A DNA stretch of 44,902 nt from Haloferax elongans ATCC BAA-1513 (GTDB lineage Archaea; Halobacteriota; Halobacteria; Halobacteriales; Haloferacaceae). The stretch spans positions 1-44,902 of the forward strand of contig NZ_AOLK01000005.1 in assembly GCF_000336755.1 (NCBI RefSeq). Direction: 5' to 3'. Shown here piece after piece: positions 39,042 to 44,902 of this stretch. A program made the position numbers and the translations under genes. Numbering within the stretch: the stretch's first letter is position 1; each line of letters begins with the position of its first letter. Under the pieces are notes generated by a model. It saw only the letters and a program-made list of their open reading frames with translations. It searched no databases and was not told where the DNA came from.

Positions 39042-40388
39042 TTATTTCCCTTCAAAGAAATCCGTTATCTGAGCATTGACAACAGATTTGATAAGGTCTC
39101 CTTCTTGTTCGACCTCTTCGAGTCGGAAATCGGCCTGAAGTGTCTCGGCAACCACTTCTGGGTCGTCGACGAAAGTGTACTCCTTGTGAACCCCGCTCCC
39201 ATAACCTCGTCCTCGTTTCGCCGATGTGACGAAGTTGTAGGTTTCAGCTTCACTCATATACCGTAGATAGGAGTCGCGTGACTTTTCGTCAGCGTCCAGC
39301 AGGTCAGTGAGATACTGATAGACGCGGTACGCAACCGTACTTGGAACGGCGTTCAGGTTGCGCTGGGAATACACAGGGACGATAGCAGTTGCGTAGAGGG
39401 AGAGCTTCTTTTGCGTTGACAGCCCCTGCATCTGGGTTAACGTGCGGTCCCTTTCGGCTTCTGTCTGGGCGTCGCGAACGTGGTCTTCACGAATCGTATC
39501 TTCACCCGCGCGATCCGCAATCTCACCGGCCTTTCTGAATAGATCGATTGCTTTTCGAGCGTCCCCGTGGTCCTGGGCAGCGAATGCTGCACTGAGCGGA
39601 ATAATACCGTCCTCGAGGACATCGTCTTGAAATGCGTCACGACGTCTTTCAAGAATCGACTGGAGTTGATTCGCGTCGTAGTCAGGGAAGACGACGTCTT
39701 GCGGGTTAAATGAACTCTCGGCTCGCCCGTCCAGGTCCTCCATAAACCGAGGATCGTTCGTGAGTGCAGCGACGGACACGTGCCCCTCAATCCGACCGAG
39801 TTGAGAAGCGCGCGACAGCTGGTAGAGCAGTTTCGAATAGGCCGGTTCGTCGTTCGGATCTCGTTGTCGACCAACTAAGAGGTCGACCTCGTCGAGAATG
39901 ACGATAACCGAGTCGAAATTGTTGCTCAAAATCTCGTAGAACCGATTGAGCTTCTGGTCTGTCGAGATGCCACTCTGTGGGATGTTGACGTCAACACCAG
40001 CTTCGTCAGCTGCGTTCTTGGCCAAGCGATACACAGCACGGTCATGAGATTTGATTGTCTGGCAGTTGATTTTGATGACGCCAAAGCGGTCACCTTGTGA
40101 GTTCGCGAGTTCGAGTACTTGCTGGCAGACTGCGTTGATGATGAGCGACTTTCCGGTGCCGGATGGACCATAGAGCAGCATATTTGGAGGCCGATTGCCC
40201 TGTAGCGCCGGTCGAAGGTAGGTAATTATATCGTCTAGCTGGTCATCGCGACCGACGATTCTGTCCTCGTCGATGACAGCATCAGGATCAAGAAGTCCTT
40301 TGTCTCGAAAGACAGAATTCTGAACCCCCTGTTGAAGACGCCCTTTGATAGATTCTGAGAGAGATTGTTGATCGTCACCGTCAGCCAT
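39042..40388 (-). CDS. orc1: Orc1/Cdc6 replication initiator (copy 2)
   Basis: A 448-residue AAA+ initiator from ATG 40388 (MADGDDQQSLSES); a longer frame to 40439 overlaps an origin repeat and is not used. Walker A is YGPSGTGKS, Walker B VIVILDEVDL, and the lid motif GDARKAIDLFRKAG is present. The C-terminal winged helix starts near KKLSLYATAIVP and ends around EYTFVDDPEV. Length is normal for the family. It is flanked on both sides by a repeat family distinct from that of the first orc1, so the two initiators probably serve different origins, possibly relics of plasmid fusion. Confidence 0.95.
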   Translation of the reverse strand: MADGDDQQSLSESIKGRLQQGVQNSVFRDKGLLDPDAVIDEDRIVGRDDQLDDIITYLRPALQGNRPPNMLLYGPSGTGKSLIINAVCQQVLELANSQGDRFGVIKINCQTIKSHDRAVYRLAKNAADEAGVDVNIPQSGISTDQKLNRFYEILSNNFDSVIVILDEVDLLVGRQRDPNDEPAYSKLLYQLSRASQLGRIEGHVSVAALTNDPRFMEDLDGRAESSFNPQDVVFPDYDANQLQSILERRRDAFQDDVLEDGIIPLSAAFAAQDHGDARKAIDLFRKAGEIADRAGEDTIREDHVRDAQTEAERDRTLTQMQGLSTQKKLSLYATAIVPVYSQRNLNAVPSTVAYRVYQYLTDLLDADEKSRDSYLRYMSEAETYNFVTSAKRGRGYGSGVHKEYTFVDDPEVVAETLQADFRLEEVEQEGDLIKSVVNAQITDFFEGK

Positions 40389-40426
40389 ATTTGCGGGATT
40401 ACGTCGAAGGCATAAATAGATGTGGG

Positions 40427-41082
40427 GGACCGTGTGCAAGATTAAATTTGGTGAATTCAGACGATAGAGACGATTTTAACAGGGCCGATTTAGAAGACCG
40501 GTTGACCGTGGGCGAAATCAATTACTCAGAGACACCCCGTGTGCAAAATGAAATCAGGTATGTCGAGGAAGTAGCCCGGCTCAATCGAATTCTATCGATC
40601 CCCCCTCCGTGTGCGAAATGAAAATCTGAACGTGAGATACGGTTGGATAATGTTGGCGACTTAACCGACAAATCACACTGAAGCCCTCAAAGACGAGGCA
40701 AATGTACCCCCACACCCCGTGTGCGAGATGAATTTAGAGAGGAGGTTGGCAAGTGTGGGCGGAGAAACAACGACAGAATGGACGGTAGAAGCTGTGAGAG
40801 GACGTATACACGGAAGAACAGCACTGTGTATAGAACGGATGAATTGCGAGGGAAGCAGTTCTGTCACAAAACAAACTGTTTTATTTTAGCTGACCCTAAC
40901 CCCATTACGGAATCAGTTGACAAGGTATCTATATAAAAATTTCTCTAGACATAGACGTTCTCTAATTTCGTCTTCTCGACTTCTCTCTCGTACAAAATCG
41001 TCTGCTTTGCTCGTCTTCCATCTTTTCTCGGCAATCACCCCTCTCACCTTTTTCTAGATTTCATTTCGCACACGGGGTGTGG
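40427..41082. other. Replication origin 2: direct and inverted ORB-like repeats around an AT-rich core
   Basis: Direct copies of CACACCCCGTGTGCGAAATG or variants are at about 40427-40447, 40531-40554, 40602-40625 and 40711-40734, with a degenerate one near 40505. An inverted copy (ATTTCATTTCGCACACGGGG...) is at 41058-41082, followed by GGGGG. Between 40860 and 40990 the sequence is AT-rich (CTATATAAAAATTTCTC). This is the expected layout of an origin beside orc1 copy 2. No protein gene was seen from 40389 to 41643. Confidence 0.75.
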
Positions 41083-41234
41083 GGGTTCCGATTTTAACGT
41101 GACTCTGTAACTCGCGGGCAGTTCTGTGACGTGAAGTGTAACAAGGGACTTGCTCATCCTTCTCTCGCAGTTGGCAATGAATGAAGTGACCGAGAGTGAA
41201 AGCTGATCTTCCCCTGCAGATGGTTTCGATGAAG

Positions 41235-41390
41235 ACACACCCCTCGTCAAGACTGTAAATCAGATGGATGCCAATATTTGACCACCCCTCGTCAAGAGTG
41301 AAAGAACCTGGCTGGAAGGTACACAGATCGTACAGTTCACCTCTAGTCCCCTAGATTACCGTTCTGTTTCACTCTTGACGAGGGGTGTGT
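41235..41390. repeat. Third ORB-like repeat family
   Basis: ACCCCTCGTCAAGACTGTAA (about 41239), ACCCCTCGTCAAGAGTGAAA (about 41284) and its inverted form TTTCACTCTTGACGAGGGGT (about 41368) lie within 155 bp. All end in an ACACACC- or GGGGTGT-type G-string like the other two families, but the core differs. No third orc gene is in the window. Confidence 0.65.
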
Positions 41391-41444
41391 AGTTGCACAA
41401 TTTTCTTCTTTCTGTCTGAGAATACGAGTCAAGCTTCCCGTGCC

Positions 41445-41485
41445 TTAACCAACAGATATTCTCGACTCGCGGTTTTGTTGGTTAA
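41445..41485. promoter_or_regulatory. Inverted repeat TTAACCAACA...TGTTGGTTAA (operator copy 3)
   Basis: Perfect 10-bp arms at 41445-41454 and 41476-41485. Only a very short frame follows (ATG 41506, MARYQLLMLQ then stop), so the gene once controlled from here may have been lost. Confidence 0.75.
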
Positions 41486-41631
41486 CAATTGAATCAACCC
41501 ATAAAATGGCTCGCTATCAACTGTTGATGCTCCAGTGAAGTGGGGCTTGATTTAGCCTGCACAGAGATTAGAACGGGCAAACGAGTGCTGTATACCGGTG
41601 CTAGGCCATCCTCTGAACATTAGATATTCAG

Positions 41632-41651
41632 TGAATCAGTGATTCATTGAT
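41632..41651. repeat. Octamer repeats at the 3' end of the par operon
   Basis: TGAATCAG and TGATTCAT follow each other in 8-bp phase, overlapping the stop codon of the ParA partner gene. The same octamers form the cluster upstream of parA. Confidence 0.6.
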
Positions 41652-42096
41652 CGACGTCTTGCTTTGCGAGTTCCCGAATCTTCTCTTTCGTTTCCTCTTG
41701 GTGTTCGCCAAACGCCACCTCGAAGATCCCACGATAGAAGTGTTTGTTCTTCTCCAGCGTGACACCCTCGCGTTTCAGCTGCTTTTTCAGGCGAGTAAAT
41801 GTAATCTCGATATCCTCGCTCTGCTCCGGTTCTACGTATATCGTGGCTGAGTCCCAGTCCTCACGGATATTCAGTGGTTCATCGTCTGCCTCTCCCGCTT
41901 CACTTGCAGACGATTCGGTGGTACTCGTGGTTGAGCCCCGCTGCTGATTCGACTGGTTTCCCGTGGCCTTCCCTGAACCTCGAGTTTCTGCTTCTGTTTC
42001 TGACGACGTCGCTGCAGTTTCCTCTTCGGCGCTAGCGTCCTCTTCGTCCCCTTCGTCCGACGGATTCTTGAATCGCTCATCCATTCCTCGGGGCAT
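41644..42096 (-). CDS. ParA partner: putative centromere-binding protein
   Basis: A 150-residue protein from ATG 42096, 2 bp after parA ends. The first 85 residues are an acidic, Ser/Thr/Gln-rich, probably disordered tail (EEDASAEEETAATSSETEAE). The last 65 contain SATIYVEPEQSEDIEITFTR and LKREGVTLEKNKHFYRGIFE, then helix HQEETKEKIRELAKQD, plausibly a small DNA-binding fold of strand-helix-helix type. ParA partners that bind the centromere commonly have a disordered arm that stimulates ParA ATPase plus a ribbon-helix-helix domain. The 8-bp repeats around the operon would be its binding sites, serving partition and autoregulation. Confidence 0.65.
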   Translation of the reverse strand: MPRGMDERFKNPSDEGDEEDASAEEETAATSSETEAETRGSGKATGNQSNQQRGSTTSTTESSASEAGEADDEPLNIREDWDSATIYVEPEQSEDIEITFTRLKKQLKREGVTLEKNKHFYRGIFEVAFGEHQEETKEKIRELAKQDVDQ

Positions 42097-42098
42097 AC

Positions 42099-43010
42099 TT
42101 ATGCCTCCACTTGGGCCTTGTCGAACGCCCGCTCCATCGTCTTTGCAACTTCTAGGAAGAGGTCACGCTCTACTTGCTGATCGTTCGGGTCTTCCCATTC
42201 GAAAATATCTCGTCCGTTGTCCCATGCGCGCTGAATCGCCACTCGCATCGGGAGCTTGAAAATCGGTGCCATCGACGCGAAAGACTCGTCGAAGGCGTTG
42301 AGGAATTTTTTCGACTGACCGTCGTCCCGGTACATATTCGCCAGGAGTCCGACGATTGCAATCTCGATCTGCTGGTTGCTCTCGATAGACTCCAGCTGGT
42401 CCCACAGGTCGTCGAGTGCGTCCCGTGATGTTGCTTGAGTCTGTGCAGCCAGGAAGACGTTCTGCGCTGCGATGAACGCCGCGTCGGTCAGGACGGAGAG
42501 GTCTGGTGGGCAGTCGATTACGATGAAATCGTAGTTGTAGCCGTCGTCAACCATTGCTTCGAGGGCGAGCTTCAACGAGAGACGGGCATTCGCATCGTCC
42601 ATCCAATCTCGGGCAAGCCCCATGTCCTTGTGACTTGGAATGAGGTCGAAGTTCAGATGGTCGTACTCGTCGGCCTCGATCACGATCTCCGACAGACTAG
42701 TATCGTGCGTGCGCGGGTTGTCGACGAGGACGTCGAGGAGGTTCGCGTCATCGGTGACCAGTGTGTTGGGGAGTTCGTTCTTCGGACTCGAAGGGTCATT
42801 CTCGTCGCCCGGCCCCAGACCAAGTCCTTTCGTCATGTCGGCCTGTGGGTCCATGTCGATCGCCAGAACGTCGTGGCCGCGAGTAGCCAACGCCGCTGCG
42901 CTGTTGATCGTTGCCGTTGTCTTTCCAGTCCCGCCTTTCTGGTTCCCGAAGGCAATCGTGGGGATGCCTGTGGATGGTGTGACGCCCCATCCACGGGGTG
43001 TCTCGCTCAT
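42099..43010 (-). CDS. parA: ParA-type plasmid partition ATPase
   Basis: A 303-residue protein from ATG 43010. It has the deviant Walker A NQKGGTGKTT, the A' motif LAIDMDPQADMTKGLGL, and Walker B YDFIVIDCPPDLSVLTDAAF. The N-terminus before Walker A is short (about 23 residues), as in type Ib ParAs, which are partnered by small unrelated DNA-binding proteins rather than ParB. That fits the partner gene just downstream. ParA forms ATP-dependent patterns on the nucleoid that move plasmid copies apart. Octamer repeats lie in its promoter, so the partner is likely to repress the operon. Confidence 0.95.
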   Translation of the reverse strand: MSETPRGWGVTPSTGIPTIAFGNQKGGTGKTTATINSAAALATRGHDVLAIDMDPQADMTKGLGLGPGDENDPSSPKNELPNTLVTDDANLLDVLVDNPRTHDTSLSEIVIEADEYDHLNFDLIPSHKDMGLARDWMDDANARLSLKLALEAMVDDGYNYDFIVIDCPPDLSVLTDAAFIAAQNVFLAAQTQATSRDALDDLWDQLESIESNQQIEIAIVGLLANMYRDDGQSKKFLNAFDESFASMAPIFKLPMRVAIQRAWDNGRDIFEWEDPNDQQVERDLFLEVAKTMERAFDKAQVEA

Positions 43011-43013
43011 AGT

Positions 43014-43425
43014 TCGATCATTGAATCACTGACTCATAAATCCATTCCAGACATTCAGTTGTATCTTCTTTATCCCGATTCTGTCGTAATCGAGCAGTAG
43101 ATGGGTTGAAGTGCCTAAATCGCTCTAGCATGATTGAATCATTGATTCATGGATTCACTGATTCACTGATTCATTGAATCAAAATCTCTTGCCCTCTTTG
43201 ATTCTTTGATTCAGTGAAGGAATGCTCCTGGTGGTGAGTACTTGATTCCCCAATTCAGTGTTTCAAATATTCACTGATTCATTGAATAACTGATTTTAGG
43301 ATTCATGGATTCAATGACTCTCGTCTTAGTGATTGTCAGTGACTCTCCGAATCATGTGTTCCTGGACTCTTGGTTTCCAAAATTAACAACTTCATGGACT
43401 CTTTGACTCATTGATTCTTTGATTT
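43014..43425. repeat. Iterated octamers: probable centromere (parS) and par promoter
   Basis: Octamers of the form TGATTCAT/TGAATCAC/TGATTCAC stand in exact 8-bp phase at 43022-43037 and as a run of six at 43135-43182. Many more single or paired copies continue to about 43425 (for example ATTCACTGATTCATTGAAT near 43270). Short phased repeats upstream of parA are typical centromeres for strand-helix-helix partner proteins, which bind as arrays of dimers. No protein gene was found here. Confidence 0.8.
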
Positions 43426-43450
43426 GGGCATCTACCGAGCGAAGGCAACT

Positions 43451-43604
43451 ATAGAGGTTCAAGAGACGGTACTTGGTCGATGTCCTGATTGCGGCGAAGA
43501 GATCGAAGCCTATCAATCGATTACTGAGTTCGAGGACGCCGATGGGACAACTGGTGTGTTCGCAGAGTGCTACTCGTGCGACCGGAGTTGTCCGTCCAGA
43601 GTGA
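43451..43604 (+). pseudogene. Degenerate copy of the small zinc-ribbon gene
   Basis: The segment aligns with 38107-38259 over its full length with one extra base. The ATG has become ATA (43451), and a one-base insertion after the second Cys pair (CCGGAG against CGAAG) shifts the frame so that CYSCDEVVRPE becomes CYSCDRSCPSRV and the stop is passed. RCPDCGEEIEAYQSI is still intact in frame, so decay is recent. Either two independent lesions or selection on only the N-terminal part explains this; a pseudogene is the simpler view. Confidence 0.7.
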
Positions 43605-43700
43605 CGAACTGGCGCTACTTGTTCTCAGCTTTCGAGATGTCTCATTTTCGATGTACTTGTAATAAAGCACTACACCAGATATGAGACATCGACAACTGTG

Positions 43701-43739
43701 TTAACCAACAAATGGGCGTATCTAACCTCTGTTGGTTAA
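43701..43739. promoter_or_regulatory. Inverted repeat TTAACCAACA...TGTTGGTTAA (operator copy 4)
   Basis: Perfect 10-bp arms at 43701-43710 and 43730-43739. It ends 76 bp before the start of the second helix-turn-helix/TumE-like pair. Confidence 0.8.
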
Positions 43740-43815
43740 TACACTCCCCCAAAATCATTGAAACGGAATAATCCGTGCTAGCAAGATTTATTCCTGTCCT
43801 TCTCGTGGTGTGAGT

Positions 43816-44391
43816 ATGAAAGAACCACGCTCTGAACTGAAGGCTGATGCCGAGGAGCGAACTAAATCGCCAGACTTCGACTCTCTGACCTCGCCAGAGG
43901 AGCTTGTCCGTGGGGAGCGGACGCGAGACGATTTTTTTGATGCTGTTCTGGGACTCGCCAATCCAGCGACCGCCAGCGAAGTTGCAGACCTCGCAGGCCA
44001 TGGCGTCGACGCTGCGAGAGAGTACCTCGAGTGGTTCGAACATATGGGTATCGTGAAACAGGTTACCGAGTCGCCGGCCACGTACGAGCGTAACCAATCA
44101 TACTTGAACTGGCGGCGGGTCCAGACGCTCCAAGACGAGTATTCGTCAGCAGAGCTCCTTGAGTTCTTGAAAGACGAGGCAGCGCGGGCAGAGGAGTTGG
44201 CCGAGGAGTTCGATGTCGACTCGCCGGAAGCGGTCTCTATCTCAAGGCACGCATCGGCTACTGAACAATCGATAGAAGCTGTTTGGGAGGCTGTTTCTGC
44301 GTGGAAGACGGCTCGCCGTCGGGTTGACCTTCTCGAACGGGCATTAGCAACTGAGTCGGGTGACGCTGCTGATCAGCGAACGGCAGTATGA
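43816..44391 (+). CDS. Helix-turn-helix protein (DUF7342-like), putative antitoxin/regulator, pair 2
   Basis: A 191-residue protein from ATG 43816 (a GTG at 43810 is possible). It resembles the 13017-13550 protein throughout: DDFFDAVLGLANPATASEVA, AGHGVDAAREYLEWFEHMGI, then ATYERNQSYLNWRR. A helical segment follows (SAELLEFLKDEAARAEELAE), and the C-terminal part includes SAWKTARRRVDLLERAL. Its last codons overlap the start of the TumE-like gene (ATGA), so translation is coupled. A TTAACCAACA inverted repeat lies upstream, as for pair 1. Confidence 0.7.
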   Translation: MKEPRSELKADAEERTKSPDFDSLTSPEELVRGERTRDDFFDAVLGLANPATASEVADLAGHGVDAAREYLEWFEHMGIVKQVTESPATYERNQSYLNWRRVQTLQDEYSSAELLEFLKDEAARAEELAEEFDVDSPEAVSISRHASATEQSIEAVWEAVSAWKTARRRVDLLERALATESGDAADQRTAV

Positions 44392-44834
44392 CAGGGCGGG
44401 ATGAGGGTAGTGGGTCTCATCGAGTTTCTGGTGCCCCAATTGATTTTGACCGCTTGGACGTCATCCAAGATCGATTTGTTACCGACGAGCGATTCTCTCA
44501 GATAGTCGACCGACCTGAATTTGCCCCTGAACGGCTGGTCTGTGTGTGCGATACACGGTTCTACCCCTCGAGTGTTCAAAATGCTCGAGTAGAGATTGTC
44601 TGGTTCGAGAACGGCGACTTCTCGCTACATTACCACGAAGATCACGAGCAAGGAACATTCGATCATCGGTGGGACCGCCATCCATCGGATCACAACGCTC
44701 GCGACCATATCCATCCCGGTCCAGATGCACCGACGCCTGGAGAAGATTCGTCCCACCCCAACGATTGGCGTGACGTCCTCTCAACGGCTCTTGCCGAGAT
44801 TGAAGACCGTCAGCGTGCATTCTGGGAGGAGTAA
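44388..44834 (+). CDS. TumE-like (DUF6516-type) putative toxin, pair 2
   Basis: A 148-residue protein from ATG 44388, overlapping the upstream gene by 4 bp. The signature loop is DHRWDRHPSDHNARDHIHPG then PDAPTPGEDSSHP, closely matching ECRWDRHPNPHNTRDHFHPP in pair 1. The N-terminal half is beta-rich (ARVEIVWFENGDFSLHYHED) and the end is helical (DWRDVLSTALAEIEDRQRAF). The shared Trp-Asp-Arg-His and His-Asn-x-Arg-Asp-His residues are likely functional. The N-terminal halves differ more between the copies than the loop does. Toxin function is inferred from pairing with a small regulator. Confidence 0.6.
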   Translation: MTGRDEGSGSHRVSGAPIDFDRLDVIQDRFVTDERFSQIVDRPEFAPERLVCVCDTRFYPSSVQNARVEIVWFENGDFSLHYHEDHEQGTFDHRWDRHPSDHNARDHIHPGPDAPTPGEDSSHPNDWRDVLSTALAEIEDRQRAFWEE

Positions 44835-44902
44835 TTCTACATACCACGCCAATGGTGTGGCAGTGGGGTCTGCCCGGATAACCCCGCTTAGGTGGAAAAG
44901 TG

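Noticed and set aside
43130-43425. CRISPR array at the octamer cluster
   Set aside because: The repeats are 8 bp without spacers of regular length and no cas genes are present; a centromere next to parA fits better.

Overview
The window reads as a replication, maintenance and transfer region of a large haloarchaeal plasmid or secondary replicon. Supporting signs are acidic proteins with many Asp, Glu, Thr and Val residues, two Orc1/Cdc6 initiators each beside its own family of origin repeats, a ParA partition operon with iterated octamers, Tat-type lipoprotein signals, and many small haloarchaea-type regulators. No rRNA, tRNA, CRISPR array or complete insertion sequence was seen.

Layout. 1-4.4 kb: a truncated DUF5694-like gene, a small membrane-protein gene flanked by dispersed repeats, a replication origin (inverted and direct ORB-like repeats around an AT-rich stretch) leading into orc1 copy 1, then a fossil of an IS200/IS605-type element end. 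4.4-10.5 kb: a tandem ribbon-helix-helix-like regulator behind three 15-bp-spaced repeats; an unknown gene; a leftward four-gene operon (AbrB-like, unknown, Tat-exported protein, orphan Cdc48 N-domain-like protein); and a divergent pair (possible ADP-ribosyltransferase-like protein and a Zn-motif protein). 10.7-13.6 kb: an AAA ATPase/nuclease of the DUF234 type, and a helix-turn-helix plus TumE-like pair. 13.8-20.6 kb: a leftward operon of AddB-like and AddA-like helicase-nuclease subunits, a small protein, and a stand-alone intein-derived LAGLIDADG protein. 20.8-22.4 kb: two lipoprotein genes, each bracketed by the same repeats as the distant small membrane gene. 22.4-25.4 kb: a winged-helix regulator, a family of ~50-residue acidic modules, and 1.9 kb without convincing genes that holds two unusual repeat arrays.

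25.4-35.2 kb is dominated by one 3114-codon gene. It joins a VirD4/TraG/HerA-type motor ATPase, a PD-(D/E)XK-like segment, a long acidic linker, a Cys-rich zinc cluster and a TOPRIM/primase-like region, and is preceded by a small membrane protein. It looks like a DNA-transfer motor and a primase in one polypeptide, and is the strongest candidate for an undescribed system. 35.3-38.8 kb holds an orphan UPF0175-like antitoxin, a regulator behind a perfect palindrome, a second DUF234-type ATPase, a zinc-ribbon gene and a DUF6788-like gene. 38.8-43.4 kb holds orc1 copy 2 flanked by a second ORB family, a third ORB-like family, and the parA operon with its octamer centromere. 43.4-44.9 kb holds a broken copy of the zinc-ribbon gene and the second helix-turn-helix/TumE-like pair.

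Two patterns link distant parts. First, four copies of the inverted repeat TTAACCAACA-N19-22-TGTTGGTTAA occur; three lie upstream of the two helix-turn-helix/TumE-like pairs and the DUF6788-like gene, which suggests a shared regulator. Second, sites beginning GTGCTGAA bracket three single genes for membrane-anchored proteins in the same relative orientation, which suggests cassette-like exchange. All family assignments come from reading motifs, not from database searches.
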